A stretch of DNA of 16,229 nt from an uncultured Eubacteriales bacterium (GTDB lineage: Bacteria; Bacillota; Clostridia; Oscillospirales; Acutalibacteraceae), in the NCBI GenBank assembly GCA_948933715.1, contig CAQZPH010000017.1:1-16229 (forward strand), in the 5' to 3' direction. How positions within the stretch are numbered: position 1 is the first letter of the stretch; each line of letters begins with the position of its first letter. A program made the position numbers and the translations under genes. The notes below the pieces were generated by a model. It was given only the letters and a program-made list of their open reading frames with translations. It was not told the origin of the DNA and searched no databases. Of this stretch, positions 1 through 8,132 are shown piece by piece.

Positions 1-1312
1 TGTATATCAAGATTTAACTAAAATAACAAAAAGCATATCTGATGGTGAGTTTTATAAAAATAAAGTGTTAATAAAAGCAATGCAATCTGCAAAGCAAAAT
101 AGTAAGTCTTTGCATTTAATGGGTCTATTATCTGATGGAGGAGTTCATAGCCATCAGAATCATTTGTTTGCGCTTGTTAAGATGGCAAAAGAATTAGGGC
201 TAAAAAAAGTATATGTGCATGCTTTTTTAGACGGACGAGATGTGTTGCCAACATCCGGGCTACAATTTGTAAAGGATTGCCAGAGTCAGCTTAAAGAAAT
301 AGGCCAAGGGGAAATAGCAACTTTAATGGGACGATACTATGCTATGGATAGAGATAATCACTGGGATAGAGTAGAAAAAGCCTATAATGCTATGGTCCGT
401 GGCATTGGTAAATATGAAAGGGATCCTGTAAAAGCCCTTGAGAAAGATTACTTTGATGGAAATACGGATGAATTTATTGTTCCAACTGTTTGCAATCGAG
501 ATGGACTGATAAGTTCTGGTGATTCTATTATATTTTTTAATTTTAGACCTGATAGAGCCCGTCAAATTACACATGCTTTAGTGGATGAAGATTTTAATAA
601 GTTTAAAAGGGAGAAAATACTTCATAATTTAGAATTTGTGTGTATGACTCAATATGATAAAAGTATTAATAATGTTAATATAGCTTTTGAACCAGAAAAA
701 CTTTATAATACTTTTGGTGAATATATATCTTACAAGGGTCTTACTCAGCTGAGAATAGCAGAGACAGAAAAGTATGCGCATGTTACTTTTTTCTTTAACG
801 GTGGAACGGAGAAAAATTATATAGGTGAAGATAGAATTTTAATTCCCTCCCCTAAAGTAGCAACATATGATTTAAAACCAGAAATGAGTGCTGCAGAAAT
901 CACACGCACTGTAAAAGAAAAGATAAAAGCTCAAATTTATGATGTAATCATCTTAAATTTTGCTAATTGTGATATGGTTGGACATAGTGGTGACTATGCG
1001 GCAACGGAGAAAGCAGTAAAAACCGTAGATAATTGTGTTAACGAGATTGTAAATGAGATTATAAAAGCCAAGGGATGTGCTATTATAACAGCTGATCATG
1101 GAAATGCAGAAAAAATGTACGATGAAAATGGAAAACCTTTTACAGCTCATACCACAAATCCAGTTCCGTTTTGTGTAGTTGGGTATGATTGTGAATTAGT
1201 ACCTTGCGGTAAACTTTCAGATGTTGCCCCAACTATGCTAGAGATATTAGAAATAGAAAAACCGGAAGACATGCTGGGAAAAAGTCTTATTAAAAAAGCT
1301 TCTGAAATATGA
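1..1312 (+). CDS. gpmI: 2,3-bisphosphoglycerate-independent phosphoglycerate mutase, 5'-truncated by window edge
   Basis: This enzyme interconverts 3- and 2-phosphoglycerate in glycolysis and gluconeogenesis in the cytoplasm, using two metal ions (usually Mn2+) and a phosphoserine intermediate. The reading frame is open from base 2, beginning VYQDLTKITKSISDG, which is internal GpmI sequence. The GTG at 65 is therefore not the real start. About 436 residues are present against roughly 510 in the family, so about 75 N-terminal residues, including the catalytic serine, lie outside the window. Visible landmarks in order are GLLSDGGVHSH, the DRDNHWDRV segment, NFRPDRAR (substrate-binding arginines), NCDMVGHSG, ADHGNAE and HTTNPVPF (metal ligands). 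The C-terminus is complete and ends in LIKKASEI. The stop codon lies in the loop of a hairpin (1295-1326) shared with the converging gene. No frameshift is seen. Family assignment is secure. Confidence 0.97.
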   Translation, partial: VYQDLTKITKSISDGEFYKNKVLIKAMQSAKQNSKSLHLMGLLSDGGVHSHQNHLFALVKMAKELGLKKVYVHAFLDGRDVLPTSGLQFVKDCQSQLKEIGQGEIATLMGRYYAMDRDNHWDRVEKAYNAMVRGIGKYERDPVKALEKDYFDGNTDEFIVPTVCNRDGLISSGDSIIFFNFRPDRARQITHALVDEDFNKFKREKILHNLEFVCMTQYDKSINNVNIAFEPEKLYNTFGEYISYKGLTQLRIAETEKYAHVTFFFNGGTEKNYIGEDRILIPSPKVATYDLKPEMSAAEITRTVKEKIKAQIYDVIILNFANCDMVGHSGDYAATEKAVKTVDNCVNEIVNEIIKAKGCAIITADHGNAEKMYDENGKPFTAHTTNPVPFCVVGYDCELVPCGKLSDVAPTMLEILEIEKPEDMLGKSLIKKASEI

Positions 1313-1326
1313 ACTTCAGAAGCTTT
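1295..1326. terminator. Bidirectional hairpin terminator overlapping the gpmI stop codon
   Basis: A perfect 12-bp inverted repeat pairs AAAGCTTCTGAA (1295-1306) with TTCAGAAGCTTT (1315-1326) around an 8-nt loop that holds the gpmI TGA (1310-1312). On the minus strand the stem is followed by an uninterrupted T run (complement of 1292-1297) and more T/A-rich sequence, a canonical intrinsic terminator for the pseudouridine synthase gene. On the plus strand the stem is followed by AACTTTAT, a weaker U tract. The minus-strand terminator therefore lies partly inside the gpmI coding sequence. Confidence 0.8.
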
Positions 1327-1347
1327 AACTTTATAAAGAGCATAAAT

Positions 1348-2304
1348 TTAAAAATTATAAAAGTCCTCAACAAACCAAATATTAGGGGCAGTAAATTCTT
1401 TGCCATTTAAATATGACAAGCTTTCTGCCGGGGTTGTAAATTCAAATTTTAATTTATAAGAATAAAGCGCTTGCCACTTATAACCCTTTTCTTTGTTTAT
1501 GGAATTTTTTCCGTATTTACTATCTCCCAAAAGAGGGTGCCCTAAAAAAGCCATGTGTGCTCTTATTTGGTGTGTTCTTCCTGTTAATAGCTCCACCTCT
1601 AAAAGGCTAAAATTTCCTCTTTGAGAAATTACCTTATATTTTGTTTTTATGGTTTTAGTATTTTTATTTGGAGTGTCATGAATATACACGCGTTTTTTCG
1701 ATTCATTTTTTTCAAGGTATGCGGTAAGAGTATCACTTTTTTTATCAAAAATTGAGTACGCAATGCAAAGATATGTCTTTTTTAGTTCACGATTTTTCAT
1801 TTTTTTATTGAGTATCCTTAAAGTGTCTGCATTTTTTGCAGATATTATAATGCCTCCAGTGTTTCTATCTAGTCTATTGATAAGTGCAGGAGCAAATGAG
1901 TTTTCACGTTTTGGGTCGTATTCTCCTTTTTTGTATAAATAATGCTGTACTCGTGCAATTAAAGAATCAAAGTGATAATTCTCATCAGGATGCACAATAA
2001 GTCCAGGTTTTTTGTTAATAAGTAAAATATTATTGTCTTCATAAATTATATCAATACTAGAAGGTGCCTTTAGAAAATCGTAATCTTCATAATTTTGCTC
2101 TAAAAGTTCGTCTTTTATATAAATTGTTAAAATATCGTTATCACAAAGCTTTGTATCAGGGGTGCAGCGCTTCGAATTTATTTTAATGTCCTTTTTCCTT
2201 ATGGCTTTATACATAAGTGATGGCGGGAGATTTTTAAATGATTTTAACAAGAATTTATCTAGTCTTTGCCCCGCATCATTTTTATTTATACATATTTTTT
2301 TCAT
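1348..2304 (-). CDS. RluA/RluD-family 23S rRNA pseudouridine synthase
   Basis: The product (318 aa) isomerises specific uridines, most likely in 23S rRNA, to pseudouridine. Residues about 1-65 form an S4 RNA-binding domain (NDAGQRLDKFLLKSF opening). The catalytic domain follows, with motif NRLDRNTGG at about 143-151; D146 is the expected catalytic aspartate. The first motif residue is Asn where many members have His. LLTGRTHQIRAHM and GHPLLGDSKYG near the C-terminus are also typical of the family. The frame is open back to a GTG at 2379, but the 25 extra residues do not resemble the family and have no ribosome binding site. The ATG at 2302-2304 gives the usual MKK..NDAGQRLDKFL beginning, although its own site is weak. 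It transcribes towards gpmI and ends at the shared hairpin 1295-1326. The exact target uridine (RluB/C/D-like) cannot be read from sequence alone. Confidence 0.9.
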   Translation of the reverse strand: MKKICINKNDAGQRLDKFLLKSFKNLPPSLMYKAIRKKDIKINSKRCTPDTKLCDNDILTIYIKDELLEQNYEDYDFLKAPSSIDIIYEDNNILLINKKPGLIVHPDENYHFDSLIARVQHYLYKKGEYDPKRENSFAPALINRLDRNTGGIIISAKNADTLRILNKKMKNRELKKTYLCIAYSIFDKKSDTLTAYLEKNESKKRVYIHDTPNKNTKTIKTKYKVISQRGNFSLLEVELLTGRTHQIRAHMAFLGHPLLGDSKYGKNSINKEKGYKWQALYSYKLKFEFTTPAESLSYLNGKEFTAPNIWFVEDFYNF

Positions 2305-2379
2305 GTAATTTGCTATCTCACTTTCAGAAAAAACTTTTCTTGCTTTTATTATATCATAAATTTTGTTTTTTTGAGACAC

Positions 2380-2408
2380 TTTTCAAAATAAGGAATTTAT
2401 TGTATAAT
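2380..2408 (+). promoter_or_regulatory. Candidate sigma-A promoter for the radC-uvrB-uvrA operon
   Basis: TTTTCA (2380-2385, four of six matches to the -35 consensus) and a perfect TATAAT (2403-2408) are separated by 17 bp and lie about 50 bp upstream of the radC start. I see no GAAC-N4-GTTC type LexA box between 2380 and 2460, so SOS control is not evident here. Confidence 0.5.
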
Positions 2409-2447
2409 AAATACAAATTAAAGAAATATATGTGAAATAAGTAAAGT

Positions 2448-2454
2448 GGAGGTG
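2448..2454 (+). promoter_or_regulatory. Ribosome binding site that fixes the radC TTG start
   Basis: GGAGGTG lies 6 nt before the TTG at 2461. It is a near-perfect anti-16S match and the reason for accepting a TTG start that gives the family's normal MHKGHR beginning. Confidence 0.85.
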
Positions 2455-2460
2455 TAGTAG

Positions 2461-3138
2461 TTGCATAAAGGCCATAGAGTAAGGCTAAAGAAAAAGTTTT
2501 TGAAAAATGGAGCTGATTCTTTTGAAAAGCATGAGCTTATTGAACTGTTATTATTTTATGGAATTCCGCAGAAGAATACAAATGAACTCGCACACACTTT
2601 AATTAAAACTTTTGGTTCAATACAAGGAATATTTGATGCACCTATGAACAGACTTTTAGAAGTAGACGGTGTAGGGGAATCCACAGCTATTTTAATAAAG
2701 CTTATTTCTAAATTATGTAGGATTTATATGGAGAAAAATATAAATACTAGTCATAAGAATTTAACTAAAGAAGAGATAGGAGAAATAATATTACATAAAT
2801 TTATTGGAAGAATAAAAGAGCATGTGTTAATTGCATTATTCGATGCTAAAAGAAATATAGTATTTTGCGAGATAATTTCACAAGGCTCTTTTGGATCTGC
2901 AGGTTTTTATATTAGAGATATAATAGAGCTTTCGCTTAAATATAACGCAACTAAAGCAATAATAGCACATAATCATCCAAGTGGAATCGCATTACCATCG
3001 CAAGAAGATATTGAAACCACAATTACTCTTAAAAATGCTTTAAATTTAGTGGGAGTGAGACTGGTTGACCATATTATTGTTGCAGATGACGATTATGTAT
3101 CAATAGCGGATAGCGACCTTGGAAAACAAATCTTATAA
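2461..3138 (+). CDS. radC: RadC family (UPF0758) JAMM-domain DNA repair-associated protein
   Basis: The 225-aa product has the full RadC layout. A helix-hairpin-helix-like N-terminal half covers about residues 20-90 (HELIELLLFYGIPQKNTNELA, then LLEVDGVGESTA). A C-terminal JAB/MPN domain follows, with a JAMM-type metal motif H170-x-H172-x7-S180-x2-D183 inside AHNHPSGIALPSQED. Length is normal for the family. The start is TTG, supported by GGAGGTG 6 nt upstream and by the conserved MHKGHR opening. The biochemical role of RadC is unsettled: the historical repair phenotype was disputed, and the JAMM motif suggests a metal-dependent hydrolase. Here it is the first gene of a run with uvrB (13-bp gap) and uvrA on the same strand. 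That context supports a DNA metabolism role but does not prove one. Confidence 0.95.
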   Translation: MHKGHRVRLKKKFLKNGADSFEKHELIELLLFYGIPQKNTNELAHTLIKTFGSIQGIFDAPMNRLLEVDGVGESTAILIKLISKLCRIYMEKNINTSHKNLTKEEIGEIILHKFIGRIKEHVLIALFDAKRNIVFCEIISQGSFGSAGFYIRDIIELSLKYNATKAIIAHNHPSGIALPSQEDIETTITLKNALNLVGVRLVDHIIVADDDYVSIADSDLGKQIL

Positions 3139-3151
3139 AAGTGTGGTAAAT

Positions 3152-5104
3152 ATGAATTTTAAATTGAAGTCAGAATATAAAGCAACAGGAGACCAGCCCC
3201 AAGCAATAAAAGCTTTAGTAGATGGGATAAATAAAGGATATAAAGAGCAAACCTTGCTTGGAGTTACAGGCTCAGGAAAAACTTTTACTATGGCCAATAT
3301 AATTGAAAAATTAAATCGGCCGACTTTAGTTTTAGCTCACAACAAAACATTGGCAGCACAACTTTGCTCAGAGTTTAGAGAGTTTTTCCCAGACAATGCA
3401 GTAGAGTATTTTGTTTCTTATTATGATTATTATCAACCGGAAGCTTATATAGCAACCACTGATACCTATATAGAAAAAGATTCTTCTATAAATGATGAAA
3501 TAGATAAACTGCGTCACTCTGCGACTTCTGCATTATCTGAGAGACGCGATGTAATTATAGTTGCAAGTGTTTCATGCATATATAGTCTTGGTAACCCAAT
3601 TGATTATAGGACTATGGTTATATCGCTTCGCCCTGGGATGCAAAAAAGCCGTGACGATCTTTTAAAAAAACTTGTTGAGTTGCAATATGAACGCAATGAT
3701 GTGAATTTAACAAGAAATAAATTTAGAGTAAGAGGAGACGTAGTTGAGATATTTCCTGCTATGTCAAACGATACAGTAATACGGGTTGAATTCTTTGGCG
3801 ATGAGATAGATAGATTAAGTGAAATTAACCCTCTAACTGGTGAAATTAAATCACTTATAAAGCACGTGGCAATTTATCCTGCTTCTCATTATATTGTACC
3901 ACAAGAAAAAATGAAAAAGGCTATTTTAGATATAGAAAACGAATTAAACAGTAGAATTAAGTTTTTTAGGGATAATGATAAATTCCTTGAAGCGCAAAGA
4001 ATAGAGCAGAGAACTAAATATGATATTGAAATGCTCGAAGAGATAGGGTTCTGTAAAGGAATTGAAAATTATTCGAGAGTTTTGGCGGGGCGCCCTGAAG
4101 GTGCATCACCATTTACTTTACTTGATTATTTCCCTGATGATTTTCTTTTGTTTGTGGATGAATCCCACGTTATGTTACCGCAGGTAAGAGGTATGTATGC
4201 AGGGGACAGAGCTAGAAAACAAAATCTCATAGACTATGGATTTAGATTGCCTTCAGCTTATGATAATAGACCATTAACATATGATGAATTTTATGATAAA
4301 ATCAATCAAGTAGTGTTTGTAAGTGCGACACCGGGTAAAGTCGAAAAAGAAAAAAGTTCCCAAATAGTGGAGCAAGTAATCAGACCAACGGGTCTTGTTG
4401 ATCCTGAAGTTATTGTAAAACCAGTGGAAGGGCAAATAGATGATTTAATATCCGAGATAAATAAAAGAATAGAATTAGGTAACAGAGTACTTGTAACAAC
4501 ACTGACCAAAAAGATGGCAGAAGACTTAACCAATTATTTGCAGGAAGTGGGAATAAAAGTGCGTTACATGCATTATGGGATTGATACTGTGGAACGCATG
4601 GAGATCGTTAGGGATTTGCGCCTTGGTGAGTTTGATGTTTTAATTGGGATAAACTTGTTAAGAGAAGGACTTGATATCCCTGAAGTTTCACTTGTTGCGA
4701 TATTGGATGCTGATAAAGAAGGGTTTTTAAGGTCAGAAAGGTCATTGATACAAACCATAGGTAGAGCTGCACGAAACGCAAATGGACAAGTTATAATGTA
4801 TGCTGATAGTGTTACGCCGTCAATGGAAGTAGCATTAAAAGAAACTGAACGTAGAAGAAAAATACAGATGGACTATAACGAAAAACATGGAATAGTACCG
4901 AAAACTATTGTTAAAAAAGTTTCAGATGTATTAGAGATTTCAACACATGAAAAAACTAATGAAAAGACGCAGAAAAAATTAAGTAGATCTCAAAAGGATA
5001 AACTGATTTTAGAACTTGAAAAAGAAATGAAAGCAGCTGCTAAATTGTTAGAATTTGAGCATGCGGCATTTTTAAGAGATAAAATAGAAGAGTTACGAAA
5101 GTAA
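3152..5104 (+). CDS. uvrB: Excinuclease ABC subunit B (UvrB)
   Basis: UvrB is the damage-verification helicase-like ATPase of nucleotide excision repair. UvrA loads it at lesions and it then recruits UvrC for incision. The 650-aa product shows Walker A GVTGSGKT (about 37-44) and the beta-hairpin region YYDYYQPEAYIATTDTYIEKD (about 90-110), which inserts between the DNA strands. It also has the DESH box (Walker B), a helicase motif VI segment (IGRAARN) and a C-terminal UVR domain (ELEKEMKAAAKLLEFEHAA) that contacts UvrC. Length is close to the usual ~660 aa. The frame is open to a TTG at 3119, overlapping radC. The ATG at 3152 gives the standard MNFKLKSEYKATGDQPQAI start and is preferred. Its ribosome binding site is weak (GTGTGG), so translation may be coupled to radC, which ends 13 bp upstream. 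Confidence 0.98.
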   Translation: MNFKLKSEYKATGDQPQAIKALVDGINKGYKEQTLLGVTGSGKTFTMANIIEKLNRPTLVLAHNKTLAAQLCSEFREFFPDNAVEYFVSYYDYYQPEAYIATTDTYIEKDSSINDEIDKLRHSATSALSERRDVIIVASVSCIYSLGNPIDYRTMVISLRPGMQKSRDDLLKKLVELQYERNDVNLTRNKFRVRGDVVEIFPAMSNDTVIRVEFFGDEIDRLSEINPLTGEIKSLIKHVAIYPASHYIVPQEKMKKAILDIENELNSRIKFFRDNDKFLEAQRIEQRTKYDIEMLEEIGFCKGIENYSRVLAGRPEGASPFTLLDYFPDDFLLFVDESHVMLPQVRGMYAGDRARKQNLIDYGFRLPSAYDNRPLTYDEFYDKINQVVFVSATPGKVEKEKSSQIVEQVIRPTGLVDPEVIVKPVEGQIDDLISEINKRIELGNRVLVTTLTKKMAEDLTNYLQEVGIKVRYMHYGIDTVERMEIVRDLRLGEFDVLIGINLLREGLDIPEVSLVAILDADKEGFLRSERSLIQTIGRAARNANGQVIMYADSVTPSMEVALKETERRRKIQMDYNEKHGIVPKTIVKKVSDVLEISTHEKTNEKTQKKLSRSQKDKLILELEKEMKAAAKLLEFEHAAFLRDKIEELRK

Positions 5105-5141
5105 AAGAATGCTTATAAATTGGAAACACTCAAAAGCAAAT

Positions 5142-5146
5142 GGAGG
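5142..5146 (+). promoter_or_regulatory. Ribosome binding site that fixes the uvrA TTG start
   Basis: GGAGG is followed after 7 nt by TTG (5154-5156). The ATG at 5109 in the same frame has no comparable site and would add 15 residues unlike any UvrA N-terminus I know. Confidence 0.85.
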
Positions 5147-5153
5147 TACTAAA

Positions 5154-7985
5154 TTGTCAGTAAATAATATATTTATAAAAGGTGCAAAAGAACATAATTT
5201 AAAGAATATAGATGTAACAATTCCAAGAGATAAGCTAGTTGTTATAACAGGATTATCAGGATCAGGAAAATCTTCCTTAGCATTTGATACAATTTATGCT
5301 GAAGGTCAAAGAAGATACGTGGAATCATTATCATCATATGCAAGACAATTTTTAGGTCAAATGGAAAAACCCGCAGTTGAAAGCATAGAAGGCTTATCAC
5401 CAGCTGTATCTATTGATCAAAAAACAACTTCTAAGAATCCTCGCTCAACTGTTGGAACAGTTACAGAAATATATGATTATTTAAGATTGTTATACGCAAG
5501 AATAGGGATACCACATTGCCCGATTTGCGGGAAGGAAATTAAACAGCAAACGATTGATCAAATAGTTGATAAGATTATGAGTTTAGGCGAAGGTACAAAG
5601 TTACAAATTTTATCCCCCATAGTACGCTCAAGAAAAGGTGAGCATGTAAAAGAGATAGAAAACGCAAGAAAAAGTGGTTATGTAAGAGTACGAGTAGATG
5701 GAACAGTATATGATTTATCAGAGAACATAACTCTTGAGAAAAATAAGAAACACACGATAGAAATAGTTATTGATAGGATAATTATAAAAGAAGATGTACG
5801 TTCAAGATTATCAGATTCGGTAGAAACAGCAGGAGAATTATCCGGGGGTCTTATAGTTGCTAACGTTATTAAGGGCGAAGATATTTTGTTTTCACAAAAT
5901 TATGCATGCCCGGATCATGATATTAGTATAGAAGAGCTGACTCCTAGAATGTTTTCGTTTAATAATCCTCATGGAGCATGCAAAAAATGTATGGGTCTTG
6001 GAGTATTTATGAGAGTTGATCCAGAACTTATACTACCAGATAAAACTTTGTCCATAAATCAAGGTGGGATAAAGGCAAGCGGATGGACCACTGAAGGTGG
6101 TGCTATAGCTAAAATGTATTATGAAGCACTTGCTAAAAAATATAAATTTTCTCTTGATACACCAATTAAAGATTTATCTCCTGAGATAATTGATATTCTT
6201 TTATATGGTTCAAAAGGTGAGAAATTTAAAATGGTACGAGAAAGTGAAAACATTAAGTTTTCATATAACGCTGCTTTTGAAGGGGTAATAAATAATCTTG
6301 AAAGGCGGTATCGGGAGTCTCAAAGTAATTTTATAAAAGAAGAAATAGAATCATATATGAGTGCAATACCTTGTGATAGTTGCAATGGAGATAGATTATC
6401 CTCTGAAAGTTTGGCAGTTACTGTTGGAGAAATTAATATAAGCGAACTGTGCCACCGGTCGATAGTTAAGATATTGGATTTTATAAATAAACTTAAGTTA
6501 ACAGAAAAGGAAGAACTTATAGCCTCTGAAATAATAAAAGAAATCAAAGAACGCCTTGGATTTTTAAAAAGTGTAGGTCTTGATTATCTAACACTAGCTA
6601 GAGAATCAGGAACACTATCTGGAGGAGAAAGCCAAAGAATAAGGTTAGCAACCCAAATAGGTTCGTCATTAATGGGTGTGCTTTATATTTTGGATGAACC
6701 AAGTATTGGATTACATCAACGTGATAATGATAAGCTTTTGGCAACATTAACACGGCTTCGAGATCTTGGCAATACGGTTATTGTTGTAGAACATGATGAA
6801 GATACTATGTATGCAGCAGATTATATAGTAGATATTGGCCCTGGTGCAGGAGTACACGGAGGAGAAGTTGTCTGCTGTGGAGATGTAGACACTATAAAAA
6901 AATGTGAACGTTCAATTACTGGTCAATATTTAAGCGGAAAAAAGGTAGTTAATATACCAAAGAAAAGACGTAAAGGCAATGGAAAAAAACTTAGGATTTT
7001 AGGTGCCGTGCAGAACAATTTAAAAAATATTAATGTTGATATTCCACTTGGGAAGTTTATTTGTGTTACAGGTGTATCGGGATCAGGCAAATCCTCATTA
7101 ATTAATGAGATATTATATAAGAGCTTAGCATCTCAATTAAATGGTGCTCGAAGAAAACCAGGTAAGCATAAGGATATAACAGGAATAGACAATCTTGATA
7201 AGATAATAGACATTAACCAAGCTCCGATAGGACGAACACCAAGGTCAAACCCTGCAACATACACAGGTGTGTTTACAGATATAAGAGAATTATTTGCTTC
7301 TACTAATGATGCAAAGATGAGGGGATTTAAAAGTGGACGATTTTCTTTTAATGTAAAAGGTGGAAGATGTGAAGCATGTCAAGGTGATGGTGTGATAAAA
7401 ATAGAAATGCACTTTTTACCTGATGTATATGTGCCTTGTGATGTTTGTAAAGGTAAGCGTTATAATAGAGAAACACTTGAAGTTAAGTATAAAAATAAAA
7501 GTATACATGATATACTTGAAATGACTATTGAGGAAGCCTTAGTTTTCTTTTCTAATATCCCTAAAATATCAAGAAAGCTGCAAACGCTTTGTGATGTTGG
7601 TCTTGGTTATGTAAAACTTGGTCAGTCAGCGACTACTCTTTCTGGAGGCGAAGCTCAAAGAGTAAAATTGGCTACGGAACTTTCAAAAAAAGCAACAGGA
7701 AAAACTATATATGTACTCGATGAGCCTACTACGGGATTACACATAGCAGATGTGCATAAATTAATTGAGGTACTGCAGCGTTTTGTTGATAATGGAAATA
7801 CAGTGCTTGTAATAGAACATAATCTTGACCTTATAAAGACAGCTGACTATATAATTGATTTAGGCCCTGAAGGCGGCGATAAGGGAGGTCAAATTGTTGC
7901 TAAAGGAACTCCTGAAGAGATATGTAAAGTGGAAAAATCATATACGGGGCAATATCTTAAAAGTTTTCTTAGCAAAAAGAACTAA
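5154..7985 (+). CDS. uvrA: Excinuclease ABC subunit A (UvrA)
   Basis: UvrA is the dimeric ABC-type ATPase that scans DNA for bulky lesions and loads UvrB. The 943-aa product, normal length, has two ATPase cassettes. Cassette one has Walker A GLSGSGKS (33-40), signature LSGGESQRIRLA and Walker B YILDEPSIGLHQ. Cassette two has Walker A GVSGSGKSS, signature LSGGEAQRVKLA and YVLDEPTTGLH. The second zinc module (GRCEACQGDG...PCDVCKGKRYN) has the usual four cysteines. The first reads C252-P-D-H255 ... C276-K-K-C279, with His where Cys is common; CxxH can still bind zinc. A further CPIC pair lies at 122-125. Start TTG 5154 is chosen from the GGAGG site and the IFIKGAKEHNLKNIDV opening. It follows uvrB after 49 bp in the same operon and is followed by the terminator at 8085-8116. 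Confidence 0.98.
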   Translation: MSVNNIFIKGAKEHNLKNIDVTIPRDKLVVITGLSGSGKSSLAFDTIYAEGQRRYVESLSSYARQFLGQMEKPAVESIEGLSPAVSIDQKTTSKNPRSTVGTVTEIYDYLRLLYARIGIPHCPICGKEIKQQTIDQIVDKIMSLGEGTKLQILSPIVRSRKGEHVKEIENARKSGYVRVRVDGTVYDLSENITLEKNKKHTIEIVIDRIIIKEDVRSRLSDSVETAGELSGGLIVANVIKGEDILFSQNYACPDHDISIEELTPRMFSFNNPHGACKKCMGLGVFMRVDPELILPDKTLSINQGGIKASGWTTEGGAIAKMYYEALAKKYKFSLDTPIKDLSPEIIDILLYGSKGEKFKMVRESENIKFSYNAAFEGVINNLERRYRESQSNFIKEEIESYMSAIPCDSCNGDRLSSESLAVTVGEINISELCHRSIVKILDFINKLKLTEKEELIASEIIKEIKERLGFLKSVGLDYLTLARESGTLSGGESQRIRLATQIGSSLMGVLYILDEPSIGLHQRDNDKLLATLTRLRDLGNTVIVVEHDEDTMYAADYIVDIGPGAGVHGGEVVCCGDVDTIKKCERSITGQYLSGKKVVNIPKKRRKGNGKKLRILGAVQNNLKNINVDIPLGKFICVTGVSGSGKSSLINEILYKSLASQLNGARRKPGKHKDITGIDNLDKIIDINQAPIGRTPRSNPATYTGVFTDIRELFASTNDAKMRGFKSGRFSFNVKGGRCEACQGDGVIKIEMHFLPDVYVPCDVCKGKRYNRETLEVKYKNKSIHDILEMTIEEALVFFSNIPKISRKLQTLCDVGLGYVKLGQSATTLSGGEAQRVKLATELSKKATGKTIYVLDEPTTGLHIADVHKLIEVLQRFVDNGNTVLVIEHNLDLIKTADYIIDLGPEGGDKGGQIVAKGTPEEICKVEKSYTGQYLKSFLSKKN

Positions 7986-8029
7986 GATTGAGATTGCTTT
8001 TAATTTTAAGTTAACGGGGTATGATAATA

Positions 8030-8068
8030 TTAAACTTGGAGTATTTTCCTGGAAATAGATGAGTTTAA
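8030..8068 (+). other. Nested inverted repeat between uvrA and the terminator
   Basis: TTAAACT (8030-8036) pairs with AGTTTAA (8062-8068), enclosing a second small stem TATTT/AAATA (8042-8046 with 8053-8057). The element sits in the uvrA 3' UTR just before the terminator hairpin. It could be UTR structure or, together with the terminator, a short RNA. A TATGATAAT sequence at 8020-8028 is -10-like, but no good -35 is visible. Confidence 0.25.
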
Positions 8069-8084
8069 AAATTATAAAATAAAA

Positions 8085-8116
8085 CGGAGCGCATTAATTT
8101 GCGCTCCGCTATTTTT
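8085..8116. terminator. Strong bidirectional intrinsic terminator between uvrA and the P-type ATPase gene
   Basis: A 9-bp GC-rich stem, CGGAGCGCA (8085-8093) with TGCGCTCCG (8100-8108), has a 6-nt TTAATT loop and is followed on the plus strand by CTATTTTTT. On the minus strand the stem is followed by TTTTATTTTATAATTTTT. It therefore serves both convergent genes, uvrA and the ATPase gene. Confidence 0.93.
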
Positions 8117-8132
8117 TAGTCACTATTTAAGA

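Noticed and set aside
65..67. GTG at 65 as the gpmI start
   Set aside because: The frame stays open to the window edge and encodes GpmI-like sequence before it, so the gene is truncated rather than starting here.
2305..2379. 25-residue N-terminal extension of the pseudouridine synthase from the GTG at 2379
   Set aside because: It has no ribosome binding site and does not resemble the family; the ATG at 2304 gives the standard S4-domain opening.
3119..3151. Overlapping TTG start of uvrB inside the radC 3' end
   Set aside because: It has no ribosome binding site; the ATG at 3152 gives the conserved UvrB N-terminus.
5109..5153. ATG at 5109 as the uvrA start, or a short leader peptide
   Set aside because: The 15 extra residues are not UvrA-like; GGAGG at 5142-5146 points to TTG 5154 in the same frame.
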